The translations under genes and the position numbers were made by a program. A DNA stretch of 64,000 nt from Promethearchaeati archaeon (GTDB taxonomy: Archaea; Asgardarchaeota; Heimdallarchaeia; Heimdallarchaeales; Heimdallarchaeaceae). The stretch covers positions 35,931-99,930 of the forward strand of contig JABLTJ010000009.1 of the NCBI GenBank assembly GCA_013166775.1, given 5' to 3'. This document shows positions 16,634-26,005 of the stretch, piece by piece. The notes under the pieces are model-generated. The model made no database searches. It was given only the letters and a program-made list of their open reading frames with translations, and was not told the origin of the DNA. The stretch's first letter is position 1; the number at the start of each line of letters is the position of its first letter.

Positions 16634-17931
16634 TTTCTTTGCCTCTCTTTGACTAATATTTCGAAATCCGGATCGACTTTAGCATAGGGTTGGATTAACT
16701 CTAGAAAATCATAAGCTTCTTGTATCAATTCGAAGTTTTCATCTTCTACACCCTTCATCCATTTACTGTGAATAGCGTTTGAAATAAAACCACCACCCAT
16801 GATTACTTGTTGCATCATTTGGGTAATTTCTTCATCAGTTTTTGTTAAAATCGATTCTTTATTTACAGCTGCGATATAACGAAATGCTTGCATGAAGAAG
16901 TTTTCACCAATAAGCTCGTCATATCTTTCTGATAATTTTGATTCTGAATAATCTCCAGCTTCAATTGCTTCAGCTGCAGCTGTAGCAGCATATATACCAG
17001 TAAAGAATGCTTCTGGCATTCCTTCTCCTAAGAATGGAATAACAAATCCTCCTGCTTCTCCTGTAAGGATTAAACCGTTTCTTACTCTCCTTTCAATAGC
17101 TTCGTCATATTCCAAATGTAATCCCCAAGAGGTTATCTCTCCTCCTTCCAGCTTCTTCTTAACCACTGGAAGATTGAGGAAATTGTCCATGTATTTATTC
17201 ACGTTTGGAAATTCATCATTGATGAGATTTTCATCCATATATCCCCCAGTTCCTACAGTAACAGTATCTTTCTTAGGGAATATCCAAGGCCAAGTTTTAT
17301 GTTGAATTCCTGGGGATAAATAATATTCTATACAATCACCAAATCTCTCATTAATTACTTCTTCTCCTAATTTAACTGCAACTGTAACATAAAGGATCAT
17401 ATTCTGACCTTTTCGTTTAGGTATTAAACCAGCTTTTCTACCCACAATTGAATTCACACCTGCTGCATCAATGATTACTTTTCCGTAGAATTTTTCTCCA
17501 GAATCAGTCACAACTCCTTTGATATAATCATTTTCTTCTATAATATCCAGCACAGTTGTTGAAAGTTTGACTTCAGCTCCTGCTTTTCTAGCTTCTTCTG
17601 TATGCCAGGAATCTAGATGGTCTCTTCTGACCGAAAGCAATAAAATCCCTTCTGAAGGTATTTCATGAAAAACTGTTGTTCTTTCGCTATTGATATGAAA
17701 AGTTCTCATTTCTCTAATTTTTCTTTCAATAGGACATTCAGCAATATAGTGCAAATCTGGATCGAGTATAGCAGCACCATTTAAACAAGTTCCAGAAACA
17801 TTTTTTTCACCTGGAACTTGGGATTTCTCAAGAAGTAGTACTTTCATGCCAAGTTCTGCAGCTTTTTTAGCTGCTGCAGGACCTGCACATCCAGCACCAA
17901 CGACTATGATATCATACTCATTATTACTCAT
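16630..17931 (-). CDS. fixC: FixC-like / geranylgeranyl-reductase-family FAD oxidoreductase
   Basis: The protein has 433 residues. The FAD-binding start is YDIIVVGAGCAGPAAAKKA, and the segment PGEKNVSGTCLNGAAI resembles the KNVSG motif of FixC and ETF-quinone oxidoreductases. A second FAD site is seen at GLILTGEAGGFVIPFLGEGM. The same family includes archaeal geranylgeranyl reductases, which saturate membrane lipid chains using ferredoxin. FixA, FixB and ETF genes are absent here, so a lipid reductase role with FixX as donor is at least as likely as quinone reduction. The SCP2 protein downstream supports a hydrophobic substrate. This is the first gene of the operon. Confidence 0.88.
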   Translation of the reverse strand: MSNNEYDIIVVGAGCAGPAAAKKAAELGMKVLLLEKSQVPGEKNVSGTCLNGAAILDPDLHYIAECPIERKIREMRTFHINSERTTVFHEIPSEGILLLSVRRDHLDSWHTEEARKAGAEVKLSTTVLDIIEENDYIKGVVTDSGEKFYGKVIIDAAGVNSIVGRKAGLIPKRKGQNMILYVTVAVKLGEEVINERFGDCIEYYLSPGIQHKTWPWIFPKKDTVTVGTGGYMDENLINDEFPNVNKYMDNFLNLPVVKKKLEGGEITSWGLHLEYDEAIERRVRNGLILTGEAGGFVIPFLGEGMPEAFFTGIYAATAAAEAIEAGDYSESKLSERYDELIGENFFMQAFRYIAAVNKESILTKTDEEITQMMQQVIMGGGFISNAIHSKWMKGVEDENFELIQEAYDFLELIQPYAKVDPDFEILVKERQRK

Positions 17932-18110
17932 TTATAGTTCCTCCTTGAACACCAACAACGATAAAACAAACAATAAACTAGTTTCTATTCGTTATTGCTT
18001 CAGACAAGCCTCACTCTTATTGTGCTAATTTTAAATTTTTACTCGTAATTGCTAACATGTCTTTAGAAACGTAATTCTAACAAAATCTAAATAGATTCTG
18101 AAGGAGGTAG

Positions 18111-19340
18111 TTGAATAGAAAAATAAAAATAATAATTCTATTCAGAAACCTCATGGATATTCAAGAATTTAAACAAAATCTTATCGATGAAGCTAAAGAA
18201 CTAGAGTCATATATTATAGAAAAACGAAGACACTTTCACATGAATCCTGAAACAGGATTTGAAGAGGTAAAGACATCTGCTCATATTGAAGAGGAATTAA
18301 GAAAGATTGGTTATGATATACAAAAAACTGCAGTTACTGGGCTTATTGCTACTATCGACTCAGGTAAAGAGGGGAGAACTATTGCATTGAGAGCTGATAT
18401 AGATGCCCTCAATGTTACTGAAGATAACGATAAACCCTATTGTAGTAAAATACCAGGAAAAATGCATGCTTGTGGTCATGATGCACATTCAGCAATGTTA
18501 CTAGGTGCAGCGAAAATAATTTACAAAAACAAAGATAACTTAACAGGTAAAGTAAAACTTGTATTTCAACCAGCAGAAGAAGGTGGAGGAGGAGCTAAGA
18601 AAATAGTGGATGAAGGCCATATTGATGATGTAGACCAAATCTTTGGCATTCACGTTTGGCAAGAAGGACAAAGTGGAACTATTGCAACAACAAAGGGACC
18701 TTTTCTTGCCTCAGCGGATCAATTTAAAATAAAGATAAAAGGCAAAGGTGGACACGCTGCCAGTCCCCATCAAACATTTGATCCAACTGCAGTTCTTGTT
18801 GATATCTATAATGCCATTCAAAAAATAGTTAGCCGAGAAATTGATCCCTTGGAAAAAGCAGTTATTTCTATTCCAATGATAGAAGGAAGTGATGCGCATA
18901 ATATAATTCCTACAGAAGCTAAAATGGAAGGTACATTTAGAACTTTCAACAATGATGTCAGAGATCACATCTTGAAAAGAATAAAGGAAATTGTTGAGGG
19001 ATACAGTAAAGCTTGGAGATGTGAAGGAAATGTTGAGTTTGAGATAGACGGTATCTATTACCCTCCAACCATAAATCATGTAGAAAGTGTTGATGATTTG
19101 ATCGAAATACTAAAACCTCTTGATGAAGTAAAGGATGCAGGTCTGACAATGGGTGGAGAGGATTTTGCTTTTTACCTTAACAAAACAAAAGGAGCTTTTA
19201 TTGTACTTGGGCTTTACAATGAAGAAAAAGGTATAATTCATCCTCATCATCATCCAAAATTTGATGTGGATGAAGATATATTATGGAAAGGAACAGCAAT
19301 TTACTCGCTATTAGCTTTCTACGATATCTTTAAGCAATAA
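18111..19340 (+). CDS. M20-family amidohydrolase / aminoacylase
   Basis: The enzyme is a metal-dependent amidohydrolase of the IAA-amino-acid hydrolase/aminoacylase group. Key motifs are RRHFHMNPETGFEE, ALRADIDALNVTE, HACGHDAHSAMLLGAA (metal Cys and His), QPAEEGGGGAKKIVDEG (catalytic and metal Glu), and GGEDFAFYL near the end with HPHHHPKFD. The insert with GKGGHAASPH is the dimerisation domain. Start choice is uncertain: GGAGGT stands only 2 bases before TTG 18111, while ATG 18153 lacks a ribosome-binding site but gives the usual N-terminal length. The likely role is hydrolysis of N-acyl amino acids or amides from peptide breakdown. Confidence 0.93.
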   Translation: MNRKIKIIILFRNLMDIQEFKQNLIDEAKELESYIIEKRRHFHMNPETGFEEVKTSAHIEEELRKIGYDIQKTAVTGLIATIDSGKEGRTIALRADIDALNVTEDNDKPYCSKIPGKMHACGHDAHSAMLLGAAKIIYKNKDNLTGKVKLVFQPAEEGGGGAKKIVDEGHIDDVDQIFGIHVWQEGQSGTIATTKGPFLASADQFKIKIKGKGGHAASPHQTFDPTAVLVDIYNAIQKIVSREIDPLEKAVISIPMIEGSDAHNIIPTEAKMEGTFRTFNNDVRDHILKRIKEIVEGYSKAWRCEGNVEFEIDGIYYPPTINHVESVDDLIEILKPLDEVKDAGLTMGGEDFAFYLNKTKGAFIVLGLYNEEKGIIHPHHHPKFDVDEDILWKGTAIYSLLAFYDIFKQ

Positions 19341-19398
19341 CTTTCTTCTTTTCATTTCTAGATAATCTTTATTTATTGCACAAGGGAATATATGGTAT

Positions 19399-20364
19399 AT
19401 GTTAAAAAGACAAAAATCAACTAAACTAATTTTCATTTATTGTCTAATGCTTATAATAATATTTATTACACAGATTCAATCTTCAAGTTCATGGATATCA
19501 TCATATGGATATTCAACGATTGTTGAAGCGGGAGATATAATTAGCTGGGAAGTTGAGCGATTTTCAGGTCCTAGTAGTTTTAACAATTTTAAAAATGGAA
19601 TATATGTCACAAATGGAGTCTATCTTCCAGAAGGAAGTACTTTGTCAGTGCGTGTAAATTATCATCCTAATGATCTATACTACAAACATCCACTTCTCTT
19701 GTGGAACACATCAACAGATTGGTATGATTTGTACATCAATGATTCTAAAGAAATCTTAGAAATAACAATGAGTTCTCTAATGACCATAGGATTCTTAACT
19801 TTACCATATTTAGCACCTGTCAAAGCAGAGGTCAATGAGGAAGAGAAGAATTATTTTCCGTATTTAATAGAGCAAGAAGAAGCATATAATCATACAAGTA
19901 CAGGCACACTTGATGAAACAAGTGAATATCCAATTGATTATGTTCGAAAGGAGATTTTTACAACCTTCATCAATTCAACTGATTTTAGTTCGAAATCTAT
20001 AGATAATTACAAAAGAACACAGGTAATTTCAGAAAATTTGACTTATATTTGGACTCTGAGGAAAGAATATAACAACACATACGATATAACAACAGGAATT
20101 CTGAAGAAGGAAGAATGTATTATCAGCAATGTTACAACCACAATAGAAACAGATGAAAACAGCTCTTCAACATCAAAAAGTTATCACTGGTTCAAATACA
20201 ACTTCGTCAGTAATTACACATATACTAGTCCACAAACAGATCCAACATCTTTCAGTTCAATTATAGTTATTTCACCGACAGTTCTACTTTGCTTGGTTCT
20301 ATTCCCTAAATTCTTGAGAAAAAAAGGAAAAAACAGACGTCTAGACAAAGGGCGTGTAAGATAA
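19399..20364 (+). CDS. Secreted or membrane-anchored protein of unknown function
   Basis: I do not recognise a family. The 321 residues have a signal peptide (LIFIYCLMLIIIFITQI), a beta-rich extracellular domain with an opening AGDIISWEVERF and LPEGSTLSVRVNY, many Asn-X-Ser/Thr sites, a C-terminal membrane helix (SIIVISPTVLLCLVLF) and the tail KFLRKKGKNRR. This layout is shared with several other secreted proteins in the window. It stands alone after the M20 gene. Confidence 0.78.
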   Translation: MLKRQKSTKLIFIYCLMLIIIFITQIQSSSSWISSYGYSTIVEAGDIISWEVERFSGPSSFNNFKNGIYVTNGVYLPEGSTLSVRVNYHPNDLYYKHPLLLWNTSTDWYDLYINDSKEILEITMSSLMTIGFLTLPYLAPVKAEVNEEEKNYFPYLIEQEEAYNHTSTGTLDETSEYPIDYVRKEIFTTFINSTDFSSKSIDNYKRTQVISENLTYIWTLRKEYNNTYDITTGILKKEECIISNVTTTIETDENSSSTSKSYHWFKYNFVSNYTYTSPQTDPTSFSSIIVISPTVLLCLVLFPKFLRKKGKNRRLDKGRVR

Positions 20365-20673
20365 ATAGATACTGGACTTACATGCTGTTTTTCTCACTTT
20401 TAGGCTCTCTAATTAGAAAACTCCTTCGTCTAGAAATACTCTCCAGTTTTTAGAGGTTTCTCAAGCTTTAACCTTGCTGAAAGGTTACCTGTGAATTCTC
20501 AAAACCACCTTATTATGAAAGTCATCTTTAGGATAAGGGATTATACAAGAAGGTAGAGGTCTCGGTTTTTTTCGAGGTTTACTATTTGAAACCATTGGAA
20601 AGGAATATATATATAAGTAGAAGAGATAATCATAATTAAACAGAAATGGGTTAGAAACCTATAAAGTGGAAAA
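20365..20673. other. Intergenic stretch of about 310 bases with a strong promoter at its end
   Basis: I see no gene or RNA. A small hairpin with 4-bp stem (CTCG at 20561-20564, CGAG at 20573-20576) and T-rich loop is present. The right end carries the promoter of the next gene. Confidence 0.5.
20596..20617 (+). promoter_or_regulatory. TATA-box promoter
   Basis: GGAAAGGAATATATATATAAG combines a purine-rich BRE-like stretch with an eight-base alternating TATA box. Transcription would begin near 20637, giving a leader of about 35 bases before ATG 20674. Confidence 0.6.
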
Positions 20674-21135
20674 ATGGGGATAAAATTGGATACAGAGGTC
20701 AACTCTTATGTAAGCTCGAAGATTGGTGAATTACTCAAAAAGTATACCAATCAGCCCAATCTTAGGAATGCTATGAATTTGGGTAGAGAAATCGCAACAG
20801 GCTCTGCTTCTTTAGAAGTAAAGAAATGGAGGTTTAGAATGGCTTTGGATGTTGTTACACCAGATATGGGTGTTTATTCTGCACTTATGGCTTGGTCTTC
20901 GATTACAACTCTTGAGGATAATGTTCCTCCTAGTCAAAAAATAATAGCAGTCAAAGAGATGCTTAGGAATCCTGATTTGAAATCAGAAGTGTTAGATGAA
21001 GTAATTAAGAGCATATTTGTTAGTAGGGAAGTACCAAGAGATCTCTTAAATTATATTGCTCCTGAAATCAAAAAAGCTTCAAGAATTTCTGCTGAACTAA
21101 AATCGTATATTTTGGATAAAAAGGATGCTGAATAG
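20674..21135 (+). CDS. Conserved hypothetical helical protein
   Basis: The 153 residues are soluble and almost wholly alpha-helical. They may contain a helical-repeat pattern: NAMNLGREIATGSASLEV, then PSQKIIAVKEMLRNPDL and EVPRDLLNYIAPEIKKAS. The family is not recognised. The N-terminal part (MGIKLDTEVNSYVSSKIGEL) and regular spacing suggest a compact helical bundle similar to small archaeal UPF0147-type proteins. That is a weak resemblance and I do not rely on it. It has a strong TATA box and is convergent with the next gene, 1 base apart. Confidence 0.7.
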   Translation: MGIKLDTEVNSYVSSKIGELLKKYTNQPNLRNAMNLGREIATGSASLEVKKWRFRMALDVVTPDMGVYSALMAWSSITTLEDNVPPSQKIIAVKEMLRNPDLKSEVLDEVIKSIFVSREVPRDLLNYIAPEIKKASRISAELKSYILDKKDAE

Positions 21136-21136
21136 T

Positions 21137-21907
21137 CTAACATCTCAATTTACAAAAGATATTTGATATTAGTTCTACTTGTTTTCTATTAATACCTAGT
21201 TGCAAAAATTGATAATTTTGTATCTCTAGGGCTAGGATATTTTCAAACTTATCTGGTTGAATGATATCTTCATATTTCTCAGCTGTTTTTTCGAAACATG
21301 TTATCATCTTTTCATTATCCAAAACACCTAGTTTCCAGAAAACCAAACATCGAGAAATAAAAATCCCTAATTCATCTTGATTTTTTAGGATTTGTGTTTC
21401 ATTTAATGCAAAATGATAGAAGAGGCTAGCTAAAATTTGAAAAATTTCATGTATTTTGTGAGGATATTTTGGATACATTGTAAGATTGTTTAATAGATCT
21501 CTAAAGGATTTTATATTAGTGATTATAGCTTGGGGAGGAGATAGTTCTTCATTTAAACAGCTTTCCATGAAATCACATAATTGACTATGAACTTTCTCTA
21601 ATTCTTCTTTTTGATTCTTTGGAATTTCTTTTCCCAAAGGATATTCTCTTGCTAAATAAAACAATTTATGAGCTAATCCACTTAAGTAATTGAGCAGGTT
21701 TTTACTTGAGTTATCTTCCTTCCAAACATATGGAAGATAATCGATAAGAAGTAAATAACTGATATGCAAGTTTACATTCTCTACAAGAATATCTGTCAGA
21801 AATTCACTTGAAAGGTTCTGGATATTCTCCATGATTAAGTTTCGTGCTTTTGAAGAAAGTCCTTCTTCTAAGATATAATCATAAATCTGTTCTTCTAAAT
21901 TAGTCAT
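21137..21907 (-). CDS. Hypothetical helical protein
   Basis: The 256 residues are predicted to be a helical solenoid or bundle with no recognisable motif, rich in Leu, Ile and Asn. Typical segments are LVENVNLHISYLLLIDYLPY, HKIHEIFQILASLFYHFAL and FISRCLVFWKLGVLDNEKM. A longer version starting at TTG 21979 would add 24 residues with a poor N-terminus. ATG 21907 is preferred, and an AT-rich box about 30 bases before it suggests a leaderless mRNA. It is divergent from the glycosyltransferase gene. Confidence 0.65.
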   Translation of the reverse strand: MTNLEEQIYDYILEEGLSSKARNLIMENIQNLSSEFLTDILVENVNLHISYLLLIDYLPYVWKEDNSSKNLLNYLSGLAHKLFYLAREYPLGKEIPKNQKEELEKVHSQLCDFMESCLNEELSPPQAIITNIKSFRDLLNNLTMYPKYPHKIHEIFQILASLFYHFALNETQILKNQDELGIFISRCLVFWKLGVLDNEKMITCFEKTAEKYEDIIQPDKFENILALEIQNYQFLQLGINRKQVELISNIFCKLRC

Positions 21908-21993
21908 ATTAATATCATTTTCTACAATGTATCTTATTTTTATTATGGTATAGCAAAATCTACATTGGTATATATCCAATCACCACAATGCTT

Positions 21994-22001
21994 TTTTATA
22001 A
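21994..22001 (+). promoter_or_regulatory. TATA box for leaderless glycosyltransferase mRNA
   Basis: TTTTATAA is centred about 22 bases before ATG 22019, and no Shine-Dalgarno sequence is present. This fits transcription starting at or next to the start codon. Confidence 0.5.
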
Positions 22002-22018
22002 GTTGAAGATTTTTACAT

Positions 22019-23242
22019 ATGGATTTCTCTATCTTTCTGCCTTCGATAGAGATTGGTCCTCCCTACGTTGGACCCATGGCAGGTTTACGTCGTTACGCAT
22101 ATTCTTTAGTTCAATCTCTCGTTAATCAAAACATTGACATTCATATTGTAACAACCTCAGAACTGCTTGAGAACGATGAAATACTGGATAGAGAAAATGT
22201 TAACATTTACAATTTACCACCTCAGATTTCAGCTAGAGGTGCATATAGTACTCAAACCCATTTTTATGCTAAAAACCATCGTAGGTTTTCTAAACAAGCA
22301 TATGAGATTTTTCAAACCCTTCAGGATGAGATAGGTTTCTCATTAATTCATGCTACAGAAGGAGCTGCATATGCTTTTGCAAAAGCTAAGAAAAAAAATA
22401 AATTAAGGATTCCAATAATCGTTTCTATTCATGGAGCCGTAACAACGGGTAATTTCAAATCAAGAGTTTTTGTAAAACGGCCATATTCAAGATTGTTGAG
22501 AAAAGTAATTGAAAGCAGTAATCTCATAGTATCAAGTTCCTTCTCTTTATTGGAAAAAATTAAAGGACTTCCGAAAGGTACTAAGGAAAAAACAGAAATC
22601 GTTCCTCATTCCTTAAACTGTAAGAAATTTTCCCAAATTCCTAAACTTGAAGATATAGAGGATTTCAGAGATAAATATGATCTTAATCTAGGAAAAGTTA
22701 CTTTTCTTCTTCAAGGACCCTACATCACACGAAAATCACAGCATGAAATCATTGAATACTTTCCAGAGATTATTGAATATCATCCTGACTCCATTTTTCT
22801 CATTATAGGTGAAGGACCTTTATTATCAAAAATAAAGGCGAAAATTATTGATTTGGGAATTGAAGAATCTGTTAGAATTACTGGATATATAAATGAGGAA
22901 GAATTACATTTAGCATATCATACAAGTGATATACTTCTCTATCCTGCAACGGAAGCTAGTTTTAGTACACCTTTGATAGAAGCTATGGCATCTGGACTAC
23001 CAGTAATAGCAGTTGATGCACCACCCATGAATGAGATGCTACCACCAGATGTTGATTGGCTCTACCCATCTAATCAGAAGGATCTCTTGGTTGAAAAGGT
23101 AGTTGATATTATTGAAGATAAAGAAGCAAATCAGCAAATAGCTTTTGAATCCAGAAAACATGCTCTAGAAATATATGATAATAAGATAGTTGGCAAAAGA
23201 ATCAAGAAAATCTATCTTAATATTATAAAAGACTCAGAGTAG
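22019..23242 (+). CDS. GT4-family glycosyltransferase
   Basis: The 407 residues have the GT-B fold. The N-terminal domain has a glycine-rich acceptor loop (GPPYVGPMAGLRRYAYSL). The C-terminal donor domain has IIGEGPLLSKIKA, ESVRITGYINEEEL, YHTSDILLYPATEASFSTP, and EAMASGLPVIAVDAPPMNE. The EX7E element is present as E-ASFSTPLI-E (ATEASFSTPLIEAM). It is a retaining enzyme transferring a sugar from a nucleotide sugar to an unknown acceptor, probably in surface glycan or N-glycan synthesis. It has no membrane segment. The many sequons in the window's surface proteins give it plausible work. Confidence 0.92.
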   Translation: MDFSIFLPSIEIGPPYVGPMAGLRRYAYSLVQSLVNQNIDIHIVTTSELLENDEILDRENVNIYNLPPQISARGAYSTQTHFYAKNHRRFSKQAYEIFQTLQDEIGFSLIHATEGAAYAFAKAKKKNKLRIPIIVSIHGAVTTGNFKSRVFVKRPYSRLLRKVIESSNLIVSSSFSLLEKIKGLPKGTKEKTEIVPHSLNCKKFSQIPKLEDIEDFRDKYDLNLGKVTFLLQGPYITRKSQHEIIEYFPEIIEYHPDSIFLIIGEGPLLSKIKAKIIDLGIEESVRITGYINEEELHLAYHTSDILLYPATEASFSTPLIEAMASGLPVIAVDAPPMNEMLPPDVDWLYPSNQKDLLVEKVVDIIEDKEANQQIAFESRKHALEIYDNKIVGKRIKKIYLNIIKDSE

Positions 23243-23346
23243 TGCTATTATTTGTTTAGAAATATTTTTATCTCATAAAACAGATTAATGAAATATCCTT
23301 AAATACTCTCAAGAGCAATATTGCAGTAGTATAAGGTGTTAAAGAA

Positions 23347-23898
23347 ATGTCTAGAAAGAAATTCTTTTGTCCAAATTGTGGAGCTTCTATAACTCCAGAT
23401 GATAAATTCTGCTTAAATTGTGGTCATAAATTGGTTGAGGAAGATACAATTCCTTCTCCTGCTCAACAGGTACAATATCAACAACCAGTTCAGCAATCTG
23501 GACCTTACGCCCCTGCACAGCCCTACGCTCCAGCTCAACCAATGCCAGTGGTGGGAGGTATTCCAAGAGAACGGTTTATGGAGCTTAAACCTTCATATTT
23601 AGATAGGTTTCTTGCTTTCCTAATCGATGATATAATTTTTGGTTTTATTGGTGCATTTTGTTTTATTATACCATTTTTCAAAGATATGATACCAGAAGCA
23701 GGAAAATCATTCGGTAAGTCTATCCTTAAGCTTAAGGTAGTAAATTACGATACAGGAAATCCAATAACTGCAGGTCAAGCTTGTGTTCGAACTTTGTGCT
23801 TTATCATCCCATTTGATGTATTTGTGCCATTATGTACTGAGGATGGAAGACGTATAGGGGATATGGTAGCTAACACAATAGTTTTGGAGGACAGATAA
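23347..23898 (+). CDS. Zinc ribbon plus RDD-family membrane protein
   Basis: The order is a zinc ribbon with CPNCG and CLNCG (residues 8-26), a Pro/Gln/Ala linker with repeated YAPAQP units, then an RDD domain with the family's Arg-Asp-Asp-like core (YLDRFLAFLIDDIIFGFIGAF), a glycine-serine stretch GKSFGKSILKLKVV, and the end DGRRIGDMVANTIVL. RDD proteins are membrane proteins of unclear, possibly transport, function. ATG 23347 has AAGGTG about 8 bases upstream. At 183 residues the RDD part is short, with about three membrane helices. It is followed 32 bases later by a TPR gene. Confidence 0.88.
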   Translation: MSRKKFFCPNCGASITPDDKFCLNCGHKLVEEDTIPSPAQQVQYQQPVQQSGPYAPAQPYAPAQPMPVVGGIPRERFMELKPSYLDRFLAFLIDDIIFGFIGAFCFIIPFFKDMIPEAGKSFGKSILKLKVVNYDTGNPITAGQACVRTLCFIIPFDVFVPLCTEDGRRIGDMVANTIVLEDR

Positions 23899-23930
23899 AA
23901 ATCCCCTCCCCACAAAGGAAAAAAAATAGT

Positions 23931-26000
23931 ATGACTTCATCTTTTCTGGAAAGAATCGACACTCTATTTATGAATAATAAATACTCTGAAGTAGTAGTTT
24001 TTTTTACAGAGAATATTGATAAGATTTCCAACCAGAAAGATAAAATAAGAACATATCATTTTGCAGCTAAATCTTATTACCACCTGGGAATAAACAAAGA
24101 AGCGTTTGATTGCATTCAAAAAGTGATAAATTCTATAAATGAGATTAGCTCCACTCCTAAGGAAATTATAGAGATTAATCTTGATTATGGCAAAATTCTG
24201 AGAAGACTTGGTCAAAAAAAAAAGGCTAAAAAAATCTATCAAGAGATTATAAAGAATTATGAAGAGTATTTGGATGATGAGCTTAACGCAAAAATATTAC
24301 ATAACTTAGCAAACATACACCTAGAAATAGGTGATTTCGATAGAAGCAAAGACTATTATCATCAAGCACTTGAAATAGATCAGAAAACAGACAATCTTAA
24401 AGGACAATCATTATCATATTCAGGTTTAGGAAGTCTGTTTTTTTACTTGGGTCAATTTGAAGAAGCTATTGAATATTATCAGAAAAGCCTAGAGTTTAGG
24501 AAAAAAACACAAGACCATATTGGGGAAGCTCTTATTTTATTGAATATTGGTTCTTCTTATTCCAATATCTTGAATCAAAAGAAAGCTGACAAATACTTAG
24601 ATGAATCTTTAAAGATCTTTCAACAATACAATCATGATAGAGGTATTCAGGAAGTTCAAATTACAAGAGCGAGGATGAACTTCAACTTGAACAACTATCC
24701 TTTGGTTATAGAATCCTTGGAATTCCTGGAAGAATCTGAAGCACCAATTCTGAATAGGGAACAGATGGAACTTGTGAATATACTTATAGAATCTTTGATT
24801 CGAAATGAAGAACTTGTTCGAGCAGAGAAATTAATCGAAAGGAGCATAACACCTCTCGAAAAAGCTGAATTAGAAATAGATAGTTCCTTATATGAAGAAT
24901 ATGGAAAATTAAAACAATTACTCAGTTTGATAAAATTTCAATTGGATAAGGTAGAAGAAACTTTACAAGTTTTAGAGGAATTAGAAGAAATTGCAACTAA
25001 TCACAATGATTTCCAAAGTCTTGTTGTTGTATTTTTCTCAAAAGCAAATGTACATTACCAAATCGATTCGTTAGATGATGCTATGTTATTTGCGAAAAAA
25101 GCAGAAACTATAGCTAAACGTATTCAGCATAGTTCTTTACCTCTTATCTTAGATATATTGTTTAGAATCAATGTAAGAATAAGCAATTTTTCTGAATGCA
25201 TAAAATTGCTCAAACAGCTGAAACGAATTTCTGGAAGTGATTCATCAACAATAGAATTAGCTATAAAATCATTCCAGATTTTTGCGAATGAGAAAATAAA
25301 AATTATGTCAAAAAATTCACTTCAAGAAATGGATAGATTTCAATTACCAATTACAATTCTACAAATCATAGTAGGAGGAATTCTACAACAATCTCTGAAG
25401 TTTTCAGAAATATTGGAATTAAAGAGTGTAACACAGGATTTGAAAAATAACAGGGCAGGTATCCTAATTCCGTACTTCTTGCAAGCTAGTTTTCTTCTTG
25501 ATGAAGAAAATTCAGAGATGGACTTTTCTAATGCAATATCTGAAAATAATTATGTAGAAACGATATATTCGAATGTTCTGCTTAAAAGAGTTTCAAGTAA
25601 GGAACTGAAAGAGATAATAAGTAATTGGAAAGATCAGGAAGAATTTACTCTTCATCAGAGTCTTATATGTTTGGATACAATTCTCTATGGTGTATTATAT
25701 GATTTAATTTCAAAAGAGAATTTTAAACTGAATTTTTTAGAGGAGAGCATAACTGATGAATATAAGGATATAGTCAAAATAAAACAGGAACTTCTTATCA
25801 AAATAGTAGACATAAAGAAACCAGAAGATTTCTCATATGAAAGTAAAACATCTATGGGTTGTATGGTTTCGGCTATTTACAAGAATATACTACCAAAGAT
25901 TTATGAAATAGAAGGAATTACGCAAGAAAAACTAAAAATCCTATTAGTTCTATTATCAGAACTCATTATAAGAACACTTGTTATGTTGTTTGTCAGGTGA
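23931..26000 (+). CDS. Large TPR-repeat protein
   Basis: The 689 residues are made of tetratricopeptide repeats over about residues 1-400: AKSYYHLGINKEAFDCIQKV, ILHNLANIHLEIGDFDRSKD, and SGLGSLFFYLGQFEEAIEYY with regular 40-residue spacing. The last 290 residues remain helical but are more degenerate. The spacing resembles Rapsn/LGN-type scaffolds with kinesin-light-chain-like 40-residue repeats. It is cytoplasmic and likely a protein-interaction scaffold. Its stop codon overlaps the ribosome-binding region of the next gene, so the two are coupled. Confidence 0.88.
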   Translation: MTSSFLERIDTLFMNNKYSEVVVFFTENIDKISNQKDKIRTYHFAAKSYYHLGINKEAFDCIQKVINSINEISSTPKEIIEINLDYGKILRRLGQKKKAKKIYQEIIKNYEEYLDDELNAKILHNLANIHLEIGDFDRSKDYYHQALEIDQKTDNLKGQSLSYSGLGSLFFYLGQFEEAIEYYQKSLEFRKKTQDHIGEALILLNIGSSYSNILNQKKADKYLDESLKIFQQYNHDRGIQEVQITRARMNFNLNNYPLVIESLEFLEESEAPILNREQMELVNILIESLIRNEELVRAEKLIERSITPLEKAELEIDSSLYEEYGKLKQLLSLIKFQLDKVEETLQVLEELEEIATNHNDFQSLVVVFFSKANVHYQIDSLDDAMLFAKKAETIAKRIQHSSLPLILDILFRINVRISNFSECIKLLKQLKRISGSDSSTIELAIKSFQIFANEKIKIMSKNSLQEMDRFQLPITILQIIVGGILQQSLKFSEILELKSVTQDLKNNRAGILIPYFLQASFLLDEENSEMDFSNAISENNYVETIYSNVLLKRVSSKELKEIISNWKDQEEFTLHQSLICLDTILYGVLYDLISKENFKLNFLEESITDEYKDIVKIKQELLIKIVDIKKPEDFSYESKTSMGCMVSAIYKNILPKIYEIEGITQEKLKILLVLLSELIIRTLVMLFVR

Positions 26001-26005
26001 GTAAA

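Noticed and set aside
16630..17931. Digeranylgeranylglycerophospholipid reductase as a firm call
   Set aside because: The KNVSG segment and FixX partner are closer to FixC, so I kept the broader family name.
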